Shown here in pieces: positions 32,048-39,827 of a stretch of 64,000 nt of DNA. A model generated the notes under the pieces. That model ran no database searches. It was given only the letters and a program-made list of their open reading frames with translations, and was not told the origin of the DNA. The stretch is from Stigmatella aurantiaca DW4/3-1 (GTDB taxonomy: Bacteria; Myxococcota; Myxococcia; Myxococcales; Myxococcaceae). The stretch spans positions 1,569,501-1,633,500 of the forward strand of contig NC_014623.1 of the NCBI RefSeq assembly GCF_000165485.1. Reading direction: 5' to 3'. Every line of letters begins with the position of its first letter. Within the stretch, counting starts at the first letter, position 1. A program made the position numbers and the translations under genes.

Positions 32048-32268
32048 GACTTCGTGTCTCCGAGCGCAGGTCTGCTGTTACCGGGGCTCCACGTTAGCAG
32101 CGTGTCCCGGTGGATGCGGAGGATTCGCCCGAGCCGTGCAACCCCGGGCACCTGTTCGAGCCGGATCGCCTCGTAAAGGGTTTTCCGGTTCACCCGCAGA
32201 AGTTCGGCGGCTTCCTCCACGGTGAGAAAGGCGGGCGCGGTGTTCGCAGCCAGAGGGGGCGCGCTCAT
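32044..32268 (-). CDS. xis: Excisionase-like MerR/HTH_17 DNA-binding protein
   Basis: 74 residues. Helix-turn-helix of the excisionase/HTH_17 type: FLTVEEAAELLRVNRKTLYEAIRLEQVPGVARLGRILRIHRDTLLTW. Directly upstream of and overlapping the integrase gene (ATGA), the usual place for a recombination directionality factor that also tunes integrase expression. Symbol by role, not by sequence identity. Confidence 0.85.
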   Translation of the reverse strand: MSAPPLAANTAPAFLTVEEAAELLRVNRKTLYEAIRLEQVPGVARLGRILRIHRDTLLTWSPGNSRPALGDTKS

Positions 32269-32477
32269 GGCCGTTCCCCCTCTTGCGGCGTCGCCTGGAG
32301 AGACCAGCGACGCGCCCTGGCGTTGCTGCTGGCGTTCCCAGCGTTGTCACCGGAGCTTCTGCCAGTGTTCTCGCCGGTGTTCTCGGCGTTTCTGCCGGTG
32401 GTGTCACCGGCCAGCCAACGGCGCACGACTGCGCCGCACATGGAGGGTTGCCCCTCCAGGGAGTTGATCCCACCCAT
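32265..32477 (-). CDS. Possible small low-complexity protein upstream of excisionase
   Basis: A 70-residue frame whose stop overlaps the excisionase start by four bases (ATGA), the only reason to believe in it. The middle is a low-complexity Asn/Gly/Thr/Ala stretch (RNAENTGENTGRSSGDNAGN) arising from an imperfect repeat at about 32331-32405. No known domain, weak ribosome-binding site. Could equally be a chance frame in repeat DNA. Confidence 0.3.
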   Translation of the reverse strand: MGGINSLEGQPSMCGAVVRRWLAGDTTGRNAENTGENTGRSSGDNAGNASSNARARRWSLQATPQEGERP

Positions 32478-33144
32478 CGCCCTGCCCGCCCTTCACAAAC
32501 TCGCCAACCTGCCCAGAACTACCCAAAGCAGGAGTGACACAGCGCAGCGCCTTGTGTCCAGACGCGGGGCAAAGCGCGAGCGGTGATTGGCAAGCGTGCG
32601 GCCGGGCAACCAAGGGCCCATGCGGGCGGGTGGATGGAGCGTGCGCGGTGCAGGGCATGGGGCGGCTGAACCGTGGCGGACACAGAGCGGTGACGGGGCT
32701 TGATACGGGACTTCTACGGGACTTCTACGGGGTGCAGCTCGGCCCCACGGCCGGTGCCACCGGAGCCTACGCCCGGCGCCACCGGAGCCCACGCCCGGCG
32801 CCACCGGAGCCCACGCCCGGCGCCACCGGAGCCCACGCCCGGCGCCACCGGAGCCCACCAACGGCCCCACGCCCGGCGCCACTATGCTCGTATCGGGGCG
32901 GGCCTGTGCGCCAGTGGAACCCGCGCGTCGGACGGGTGAAGTTGCGCCCGGTGGAGTCTCCCGCGTCCAGGCTCACCTGCTGGGCGCGTGGAGCCCTCAA
33001 GCATGAGTCGTGGCGTGCGCAGTGGGACCGTAAACGGCGCGCGGAAAGGACGCCGACGGCTGGCGCATGGACAGCGCCTGACTTCGACGCGGGGGCGCTC
33101 CCCTGTCTGCTACTCTGGGGGCCTACCCGGGAGGTTCCCCCGCC
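32478..33144. other. 667-base stretch without a convincing gene
   Basis: Long frames exist on both strands but have no family signal and are explained by GC bias. The stretch holds the 22-bp tandem repeat (about 32749-32881) and, at its right end, the promoter and GGAGG ribosome-binding site (about 33129-33134) of the DUF2381 gene. Confidence 0.6.
32749..32881. repeat. 22-bp tandem repeat (minisatellite), about 5-6 units
   Basis: The unit ACGCCCGGCGCCACCGGAGC plus CC repeats head to tail with a 22-base period (the GGAG of successive units falls at 32762, 32784, 32806 and so on), with one diverged unit near the right end. The unit contains the palindrome GGCGCC. There are no unique spacers, so it is not a CRISPR. 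It is non-coding or at most part of a frame-cycling reading frame, since 22 is not a multiple of 3. Confidence 0.85.
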
Positions 33145-34047
33145 TTGTTCCGACCCTTCACCCCAGGTTTTGCGCTCGCCTCCCTGCTGGTGAGCCTCAC
33201 CGCTGCGGCACAGGCCGCGCCCGCAGGGCGCCCCGTCGTTCTCACGGGCAAGGCTGGCGATTCACCGTTGATCTATGTGGCGCCTGGCACCGTCACGGTG
33301 ATCCTGCTGGGCGCTCCGATCCTGCGTGAGTCTGCCCAGGTGGAGGGCCGCGCCCGCTTCGCTGTATTCGAGGTGAGTGATCAAGGCGTGACGCTCTCGC
33401 CTTTGGCAGCGCTCGGTCCCGGTGAACGGCTCGCGCTGCGAGTCACCTACCGCGAGGGCTCACCCGCAAGCGTCGTGTTCCTGCTGACTGGGCAACCGGG
33501 CGCGGCGGATGGCTTGGTCAACGTGAGCCGCCCGCCGCAAACTTTCGAGGCGTGCCGCGTGGAACTGTCCGCCACGCGCGAGCGGTGCGAGGCGCAAGCC
33601 AAGGAACTGGAGGCGTTGAAGGCCCGGCCCGCAGCCTTGAGCCCTGCTGCCGTGGCGCTCGCGGGCTTCGTGACCAAGAAGGGCATGAGGGGAGCAGAGT
33701 TTGAGAAAGCGTGCTTCGCCGCGCGTGGGAGCGAGCTTCGCCCCGTCGTGTGCTGGGGCCTCGGGGGGGCAACGTGGAGCGTCGTTGTCCTTGATGTGAG
33801 CAACACCGGGGGAGAGCCGTGGGCGCCAGCGTGGGCCGAAGTTACGCCCGCAGGAGGGGAGCCGCGCCGCGCTCGCGCGGTCCTCTCTGGGCAAGCAACC
33901 ATCCCGCCGGGCGGTGTGGTGAGCGTGGCCGTGGAAGTGGAGATGCCCGCGCGTGAGGAGGAAGCATGGCTAGGAGCGCTGCACGCGGTGCGGGTGTGCA
34001 ACAGTGACGGGAGCCGCTGTCTGTCCATTCCCGAGGTGAAGCTGTAG
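33145..34047 (+). CDS. DUF2381 family secreted protein (myxobacterial TIGR02268 type)
   Basis: 300 residues from a TTG at 33145 preceded by GGGAGG. Signal peptide (FALASLLVSLTAAAQA). The body shows the DUF2381 pattern: an N-terminal beta domain (LIYVAPGTVTVILLGAPILRESAQVEGRARFAVFEVSDQGVTLSP, LGPGERLALRVTYREG), a coiled-coil-like CRVELSATRERCEAQAKELEALKA, and a second beta domain ending LHAVRVCNSDGSRCLSIPEVKL. This is a large paralogous family restricted mainly to Myxococcales; members commonly precede a membrane Ser/Thr kinase gene, as here (22-base gap). Exact role unknown; perhaps an envelope sensor or ligand-binding partner of that kinase. Confidence 0.85.
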   Translation: MFRPFTPGFALASLLVSLTAAAQAAPAGRPVVLTGKAGDSPLIYVAPGTVTVILLGAPILRESAQVEGRARFAVFEVSDQGVTLSPLAALGPGERLALRVTYREGSPASVVFLLTGQPGAADGLVNVSRPPQTFEACRVELSATRERCEAQAKELEALKARPAALSPAAVALAGFVTKKGMRGAEFEKACFAARGSELRPVVCWGLGGATWSVVVLDVSNTGGEPWAPAWAEVTPAGGEPRRARAVLSGQATIPPGGVVSVAVEVEMPAREEEAWLGALHAVRVCNSDGSRCLSIPEVKL

Positions 34048-34069
34048 CCACTGGCGAGAGGTGCACGGC

Positions 34070-35974
34070 ATGTTCGCGGATTTTGATCCCTTGGACTTGA
34101 AGCCCGGCCAGATGGTGAGCGACTGGCGCATTGTCCGACGCATCGGGAGCGGCGGTTATGCCGTCGTCTACGAGGTGGAGAGGGACGGCGAGCGCTTCGC
34201 GCTCAAGGTGGCCTGTCAGACAGAGCGCAGCATTGATCCGAGGCAGACGGACGCGCGCGCGCGGCGCGAGGTGGCGTGCCTCCAGCAACTCAGCCACCGG
34301 AACATTATCCGCATGTTGACGAGTGGCCGGTGGCCGCATGCGCGCTCTGGCTTCCACTACATCGTTCTAGATTTCGTGGACGGCTACACGCTCGCCCGCT
34401 GGGTCGAGCGGACTAACCCGACGCCGCATGAAGTCGTCGTCCTGTTTCTCAAGCTGTTTGACGCCCTGGAGCACATGCACGCGAAAAAGGTGCTCCATCG
34501 GGATTTGAGCCTGAGAAACATCATGGTCACCAAGGATGGCGAGCCGGTGATCATCGACTTTGGAGCGGCGGACTATGCGACCGCTGAAGATTTGACCGAC
34601 GGGCCGCTACCCCCAGGAACGCCGCGCAACCGCAGCCCCGAGGCTCAAAGCTTCTGGGATGAAAACCGCCTCAAGCACGGGGCCCGTTACACGTTCAAGG
34701 AAACGGACGATATTTTCGCGCTCGGGGCCAACCTCTACGACGTGCTGACGGATCCGACACCGGAACGCAGCGAGCGGCGGCCCGTGCTCAATAGCATGTT
34801 GCTGATGCCGCCCACCCCGTATCGGGCAACCAAGGGGCGCGTTCCAGGGGAGTTGAGCGCCTACGCGATGAAGCTGATCCATCGTGACCTGGAGGTGCGG
34901 CCTGCGACCGCGAAGGATGCGCGGCGCCTGCTGGCAGACTTGGAGCGCTACGAGGGCGCCGAGTGGCGAGAGCTCCCCATTCACCCGGCATCCTCGCAGC
35001 TACTGCCAGAGCCCCCGGCAACGGAGCCCTTGCCAGTGGAAGCGCGACAACCCGAGGGCCCGCAGGAGCCGATCCCTTCCCATCCGTTCCCGGTGCAGGC
35101 GGGGTCAGCGGATGCGGCGACCGTGCCTTCTGCTGCGGCCGGGGGGCCTGTGCAGCACATCCCGCGCCGTGCGTGGCTGCGTCCGGTGTTCCTCGGGACG
35201 TTGGCTCTCTCTGTCTTCGCGGCTGTCGTGGCCGCATCCGTGCTGCATAGGCCAGCGCAACCCGAACCGCCCCCCGTGGCCAGGAGCGCACCAGCAGAGC
35301 AACCCCCAGCCTCAAGCCCTCTGGCCGAAAAGCCGACAAGCCGCCCCGAACGGTTAGCCTCGCCTCTCCCTACCCAGAAGGAGGCGAGCCTGTCCGTGAA
35401 GCTGCCCGACAACTCCCCAACGCTCACCAACGGCGTACCCGACCCGCAGCAGGTCCAGAAGGCCAGCGGGCGGCGCGCGCTCATCAAGAAGTGCGCGGCG
35501 CTCGTGGCCTCCGTCGCATGGCTTGAGGCGGGCTGCACTGGCGTGCAGACGCGCCCGGATCCCGAGCCGTGCCCCGAGGAAGCCGTTAAGGCGATGCGGA
35601 AAGAGCTAGGGTGGTCAGTGGGCTACCAATACTCCGGGCCCGGCATCCTGCTGGACGTGACCAAGGGGACCTACGAGGAGCAACGCGAGCAACCCACGAC
35701 CGTTTGGAAGGATGGGCCCGTTACGGGGGCGCTGATCAGGGCGGAAGGCAAGGCGCCTGCGGGGATGAGGGTAGATGGGCATCTGTGGACGACGGGAGAT
35801 CGCATCTATGGACGATACGTCCGTGCCCACCTTCCAGGCGGGCGCACCGTGCCGATCTGCCTCGAACTGGCGAACCAGGGCGAATTGGGCTCGACCCTGG
35901 AAGAGGGCTCGAAGCCCGGCGCCCCTGTGGCCTCCAAGGTGTCCGGGACGGTAGCCGTTGAGCGGTGGAGGTGA
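34070..35974 (+). CDS. Membrane Ser/Thr protein kinase (Hanks type)
   Basis: 634 residues. I chose the ATG at 34070, 8 bases after GAGAGG; GTG 34061 is an alternative. Kinase domain residues about 10-310 is complete: RIGSGGYAVVYEV, catalytic Lys in RFALKVAC, HRDLSLRNIMV with Asn, VIIDFGAAD, and an APE-like NRSPEA. A Pro-rich linker and one membrane helix (VFLGTLALSVFAAVVAASVL, about residues 373-393) follow, then an outside domain (residues about 480-634) containing a Cys (EAGCTGVQTRPDPEPCPEEAVKAMRKELGW). The outer domain probably senses an envelope signal. Forms a two-gene unit with the DUF2381 protein. Confidence 0.9.
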   Translation: MFADFDPLDLKPGQMVSDWRIVRRIGSGGYAVVYEVERDGERFALKVACQTERSIDPRQTDARARREVACLQQLSHRNIIRMLTSGRWPHARSGFHYIVLDFVDGYTLARWVERTNPTPHEVVVLFLKLFDALEHMHAKKVLHRDLSLRNIMVTKDGEPVIIDFGAADYATAEDLTDGPLPPGTPRNRSPEAQSFWDENRLKHGARYTFKETDDIFALGANLYDVLTDPTPERSERRPVLNSMLLMPPTPYRATKGRVPGELSAYAMKLIHRDLEVRPATAKDARRLLADLERYEGAEWRELPIHPASSQLLPEPPATEPLPVEARQPEGPQEPIPSHPFPVQAGSADAATVPSAAAGGPVQHIPRRAWLRPVFLGTLALSVFAAVVAASVLHRPAQPEPPPVARSAPAEQPPASSPLAEKPTSRPERLASPLPTQKEASLSVKLPDNSPTLTNGVPDPQQVQKASGRRALIKKCAALVASVAWLEAGCTGVQTRPDPEPCPEEAVKAMRKELGWSVGYQYSGPGILLDVTKGTYEEQREQPTTVWKDGPVTGALIRAEGKAPAGMRVDGHLWTTGDRIYGRYVRAHLPGGRTVPICLELANQGELGSTLEEGSKPGAPVASKVSGTVAVERWR

Positions 35975-36212
35975 GCCGGGCCCGGTAGAGCGCTTGCGGG
36001 CATTGGACAGGCAACGCGCGTCGGCCAGGTGAAGCTGGCCCGGTGGCTCCCTTTCGCATCGAGGCGGGCCTACCGGGGCGTTCCGCTGATGCTGTAGCCA
36101 GAGATCGCGCCGCGTCTAACCTTGGGCGTCGTTCCATGTCCCTGCACATGCCAGGTAGTGTTTCCCTCCGTTGCGCGGCGCCCTTTCGCGTGCTGCCAGG
36201 AGCCGATCCCAC

Positions 36213-37412
36213 ATGGCTACTTCTCGCCAACCCTGGAGCGTCCCGGGGGTGATTCTCTTCTCTCACGGCGATCTCTCGTATGAGGTGGATCTGTCGCGTC
36301 CGTTGGTCGAAGAGTTGGCGCAATCCAGGCTCGGGGAAATGACAGTCCCAGCCTGGGAGCGCACCGAGAAGAAGCGCCTGCGGGAAGTCATCGTCCGGTC
36401 CCTGCCGCCCACGTCGTCAGACGAGCCCGAAACGCTGGAGAGGATGCGCGCGCGGCTCCGGGAAGAGGCGCACCTCGCCACGTACCTGCAACACCCGAGA
36501 ATCGCCCGCACCCTCGGGCCCTACGAAGTCCAAGGCGTTCTCTACATCGTGTCTGACCGTGTAGAGGGCACCTCGATCAACACCCTGATCACCTACTCGC
36601 AGATGCGCGAGAAACTCCTCTCCCCGGCGTTCTGCCTCTACGTGGGCGCCGAAGTCGCGGGAGCCCTGCACTCCGCACACACCTGCAAGGACGAGAACGG
36701 CGCCCCGCTGGGCATCGTTCATCGGGACTTGAACCCCGCCCGCATCTTCCTGGAGCCAGAGGGAGGGGTGATACTGACGGACTTCGCCCGCGCGCGCTCC
36801 CTGCTGCCGGGCCGAGTGGCATCGACGCTGCCGCGCCCTCAAGGCGACGTGTTCTACTGCTCCCCCGAGGCGTTGCTCTGCGAGGAGACCGATCCGCGCT
36901 CGGATCTGTTCTCACTGGGGCTCGTGCTGCTGGAACTGGCCACTTGGCGACACCTCTACAGCACCGCCACCGTGCGGCCCGACGACTTGGAGGAGGCGCT
37001 AACGGAGAAGGTAAAGGGGAAGGTTCTGGACGCGGCGATGACGGCCATGGAGGCAGACCTACCGGACCATGCCGAAGACTGCATCCTGCGGGCTGCCACG
37101 TTCACCCGGGAAGAAGTGGACGAGCTCACCCAGCCGCTGGCGCACCCGCTGCGCGCCATCGTCCGCAGGTTGATCCAGCGGAACCCGGAAGATCGCTATC
37201 AGTCGGCGGCTGAAGTGGAGGCGGAACTTCGGGCGGGCCTTGCTGCGCTGGGAGCCCCCTACGGGCCCAAGGAGGCGCTAGACGAGGTGCTGCTCTCTCT
37301 GACGGGGGCCAGCATGAGCCGGGACGTTCTCGGGCCCACGAGCGAGAGCCAGCTACCGCCCAACATGGTGACGGAAGAGGACATCATCAACGAGCGGGAC
37401 AGCACTCCCTAG
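36213..37412 (+). CDS. Predicted protein pseudokinase
   Basis: 399 residues from the ATG at 36213 (CAGGAGC ribosome-binding site). Clearly a protein-kinase fold (EEAHLATYLQHPRIARTLGPYEVQGVLYIVSDRVEGTS, IVHRDLNPARIFLEPEGGVILTDFARARSLL, VFYCSPEALLCEETDPRSDLFSLGLVLLELATW), but key residues are changed: no glycine-rich loop, the VAIK Lys appears as Arg in VIVRSLP, the Asn after HRD is Arg (HRDLNPAR), and DFG is DFA. The C-terminal tail ends MVTEEDIINERD. It may act as a scaffold or bind substrates for the active kinase upstream. Cytoplasmic; no membrane segment. Confidence 0.82.
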   Translation: MATSRQPWSVPGVILFSHGDLSYEVDLSRPLVEELAQSRLGEMTVPAWERTEKKRLREVIVRSLPPTSSDEPETLERMRARLREEAHLATYLQHPRIARTLGPYEVQGVLYIVSDRVEGTSINTLITYSQMREKLLSPAFCLYVGAEVAGALHSAHTCKDENGAPLGIVHRDLNPARIFLEPEGGVILTDFARARSLLPGRVASTLPRPQGDVFYCSPEALLCEETDPRSDLFSLGLVLLELATWRHLYSTATVRPDDLEEALTEKVKGKVLDAAMTAMEADLPDHAEDCILRAATFTREEVDELTQPLAHPLRAIVRRLIQRNPEDRYQSAAEVEAELRAGLAALGAPYGPKEALDEVLLSLTGASMSRDVLGPTSESQLPPNMVTEEDIINERDSTP

Positions 37413-37548
37413 CTACCCGCCGCGCCCTCTCTCTCGCTCCCCGCAGGCCCTGCTTCGGCGTCGTGGCGTCTCCCCTCTGACCCTCGCCGTCCGCCGCTGG
37501 CCCTTGGGGCCTTCACCCGTCCGACAGGACAACGCCCGCAGGTTCCGT

Positions 37549-38022
37549 ATGCCAAGAGCCCCCGCGAAACCTCCCGCTGCTGCACGCTCCCGGCGCCCCA
37601 CGGAGCGCAACCGCAAGCCCTCCCCACTGCCGCGACACATCGAGATCCGGCAGCGCCGATTACCTGTCACCCTGAGCGCGGCCTTGAAGCAGGCACGCAA
37701 GCGGGCAGGCATGACTCAAGCAGAAGCAGCCGAGGGCATCGGCATCGCTCCCGAGGTGTACGGGCGCATGGAGCGGGGGGGCGTACTGCCGAGCGTTCCA
37801 ACGCTGTTGCGCATGTGCCTGATTCTCGGCAGCGGCCCCCATGAACTGATGGGGTTTGCCGAGGTGGAGTCGGGGCAGAGTGCCCCCGGGGCAAACACGG
37901 TGCCCCCTGGCCTGAGTGACACGCCCGAGAAGCGCTGCCTATTGCGCCGCCTCGCTCGCCTGGACAGTCCGAGGCTCAAGGCACTGGCGCGGTTGGTCGC
38001 CTTACTTCTGTCGGGGCGCTGA
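37549..38022 (+). CDS. XRE family helix-turn-helix regulator
   Basis: 157 residues from the ATG at 37549 (frame open to 37504). A basic, Pro/Arg-rich N-terminus (PRAPAKPPAAARSRRPTERN) precedes an XRE helix-turn-helix at about residues 45-105 (LKQARKRAGMTQAEAAEGIGIAPEVYGRMERGGVLPSVPTLLRMCLILG). Short Leu/Arg-rich C-terminal helix (LLRRLARLDSPRLKALARLVALLL) may dimerise. Likely controls island genes, the usual job of such regulators on integrated elements; targets unknown. Confidence 0.85.
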   Translation: MPRAPAKPPAAARSRRPTERNRKPSPLPRHIEIRQRRLPVTLSAALKQARKRAGMTQAEAAEGIGIAPEVYGRMERGGVLPSVPTLLRMCLILGSGPHELMGFAEVESGQSAPGANTVPPGLSDTPEKRCLLRRLARLDSPRLKALARLVALLLSGR

Positions 38023-38482
38023 ACGCCAAGGGCTGCGGGGCCGCCATCCTCGCCAAGCACGCGAACACATCCAGGGCGAATGTCCTGCGCAGCAGTTCGG
38101 CCCAGTCCAAACGGGGTGTGCGCTCCTTCCTCGGCTCCTCCACCGTCGCGGCAAAGGCAGGGCTCTCCTCCTCCAGCCCCGGCTCCGCCCCCGCTTGAGG
38201 GAGACAGAAATGGCCGCTGCTTCGCGCCCGGAGCAAAGACACCATGGAAGCGGATGAGGTTCAGCTTGGGTGGGGGCACCAGGGACGCCACACGCCGTAA
38301 AAGTTCCAGCCCGGTGAAGAAGAGGTGCGCGGTGCCGTCCGGCAGCGGGCGCTTACATCCCCGCAGCGCACCTCCTCTATGCCGCATGGCGACGGAACGA
38401 CGTGTAACGGCTGCGCTGCTCGGCACTAATCCCTGTCGAGCACACGCAGTGAAGGGTGTGCGAGGACAACAGGAGGTGAGCC
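38023..38482. other. 460-base stretch with a transposase relic
   Basis: No intact gene. It contains the decayed minus-strand transposase fragment at 38208-38354 and the leader of the small gene at 38483, including its AGGAGGTGAG ribosome-binding site. The remaining sequence looks like eroded coding DNA. Confidence 0.6.
38208..38354 (-). pseudogene. C-terminal fragment of an IS91-like (Y2) transposase
   Basis: On the minus strand, about 49 residues read PLPDGTAHLFFTGLELLRRV then ASLVPPPKLNLIRFHGVFAP then GAKQR. This is the conserved C-terminal block of putative IS91/ISSgsp1-type transposases (usually LxFxPLELLxRLAALVPPPRxHLxRYHGVLAPxA). Sequence before and after in the same frame has no transposase similarity, so it is a relic of an insertion element eroded at both ends. 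The family call rests on memory of the motif. Confidence 0.6.
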
Positions 38483-38608
38483 ATGCGGTGCATGACCCCA
38501 CATCGTCGAATCAAACGGAGGAAGAAGAAGGGCCTGCCCAAGCCGTGCGGCAGCTCGCTCGTCTTCATCCCGGCCGAGGATGGCACCTACATCCCGGTTC
38601 TGCTGTAG
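38483..38608 (+). CDS. Small basic protein, 41 residues
   Basis: The frame begins MRCMTPHRRIKRRKKKGLPK, continues PCGSSLVFIPAEDGTYIPVLL and stops at 38608. A near-perfect ribosome-binding site (AGGAGGTGAG at 38471-38480) precedes the ATG at 38483, which strongly supports translation. Highly basic N-terminal half (RRIKRRKKK) suggests nucleic-acid binding; the C-terminus is a neutral strand. No known family recognised. A second small gene with its own ribosome-binding site follows after 32 bases. Confidence 0.6.
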   Translation: MRCMTPHRRIKRRKKKGLPKPCGSSLVFIPAEDGTYIPVLL

Positions 38609-38640
38609 AGCCCCGACGTCGCCATGGGAGGAGAGTTGCT

Positions 38641-38790
38641 ATGAGCCATCAACCGGCTTCCCGCCGTTGCGAATGTCCGCGAGTGAGGTACACGACCACT
38701 TCGCGCGGCATTAGGATCTATGCTTGGTGGTACGGCGAAGAATTCTTCGTCTTACACACTCGGGGGTGTGTGAACAGAAGGACGCTTTAG
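38641..38790 (+). CDS. Small Cys-containing protein, 49 residues
   Basis: The frame reads MSHQPASRRCECPRVRYTTT, then SRGIRIYAWWYGEEFFVLHT, then RGCVNRRTL. A GGGAGGAGAG ribosome-binding site lies 5 bases before the ATG. Three Cys (CEC and a late C) and a Trp-Trp-Tyr aromatic core suggest a compact, perhaps metal-binding, fold. No family recognised. Together with the preceding 41-residue gene it forms a small-protein pair of the island. Confidence 0.6.
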   Translation: MSHQPASRRCECPRVRYTTTSRGIRIYAWWYGEEFFVLHTRGCVNRRTL

Positions 38791-39827
38791 ACGACCCAGC
38801 GGCGCCGACTCTCGCAAGGGGGGCGGCGCCGAAGCAAAGGACATGAGCGGGGCTACGGGATAGTCGCCTTCAGTGCCGCGCCCGAGTACGTGCTATAGGC
38901 GCAAGGAGACGTACCAAGTCCCGGTGGCCAAGTTGGCAATCGCGCAGCCCGGCTGGCGTGCAGCGCGTGCTCGAACTGGCTCCTGAGAACTGGACCGCCA
39001 CGGTGCAGCGCCCCGAGTGTCGCCACCGAGGTTGGGGGGTACCAATTCCACCGAAATCACCGACTACCAGAGGAGCACCCGGTGATTTCAGAGCGGTTCT
39101 TCGCCCGAGCCGACAGCGCGCCGATGCCGCAGGGCTGGTGCTCCGTTCGTGATCCACGGCGGTTTCGGGCCGGACTGGTCCTCCCCGAAGAGGGCGACGT
39201 CAGATCGAGGGTGGTGCCCTACTGGTCCTTCCTGCCTGTGGCGGGGGACTACATCCCCCGGGCCCCTGTGGCTCCCGTCCGGTCCTCGCAAACAACGGCT
39301 CGGCTCGTCCTGAAGCGTGTATCAGTGATCGCAGGGCGGCGCATTCTGAACGGATGCTCCGTGGTCCCCTGGTCTTCGGTGATGAGGTGGTCCTCAAGAC
39401 CTCGGTGGTTCCAGTAAACAGGGGTGGTCCTCTGGTCCTCGGTGAAACCGGTGGAAGTGGTCCTCACCCTGGTCGGTGGTGACACCCCGAGGCCCTCGCC
39501 GAACTGGACGCTAACGTCTTCCGTCAGGCGGCGCTCGGGCTCCTCAAGCCGGCTGCCACGGAGTAGGGCTGCCTGTCACGCATCGATCGGCGCGCCGACC
39601 GACGGTGCTCGCCGGACGCATACGGTAAATGACTCGGTTACTGGCATTGATCCCGCCATGTTCCTCGTAACCCCCCGAAATTACCGGGCTAGAGGAGCGA
39701 CTTCAGCCCTCACCCCCCTCTCTTTTTAGACTAAAAGGAACCTCACTTGATCTAAGGCCCTGTAACGCTGTGCCAGATGCCGACTATATGGGGAGTTTCT
39801 CGCGAATTCTTAGCTGCGGAGGTGATC
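38791..39827. other. About 1-kb gap with GGTCCTC-rich sequence and a composition boundary
   Basis: No gene is convincing on either strand. The part 39160-39480 contains repeated GGTCCT/GGTGGTCCTC motifs (for example near 39176, 39224, 39279, 39361, 39389, 39424, 39436 and 39458). From about 39650 the base composition drops toward AT, marking the border of the sigma-factor operon. The sigma gene leader includes GCGGAGGTGATC just before its ATG. Confidence 0.5.

Noticed and set aside
32749-32881. Tandem repeat considered as a CRISPR array
   Set aside because: Repeats are contiguous with no unique spacers and no cas genes are nearby.
39082-39417. 111-codon plus-strand frame in the GGTCCTC-rich stretch
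   Set aside because: No ribosome-binding site or recognisable domain; repeats in several phases suggest non-coding DNA.
39737-39766. GGAACC ... TGTAAC as an autoregulated ECF promoter upstream of the sigma gene
   Set aside because: The -35-like GGAACC is attractive but the -10 part and spacing do not fit a known ECF class; too weak to list as a feature.
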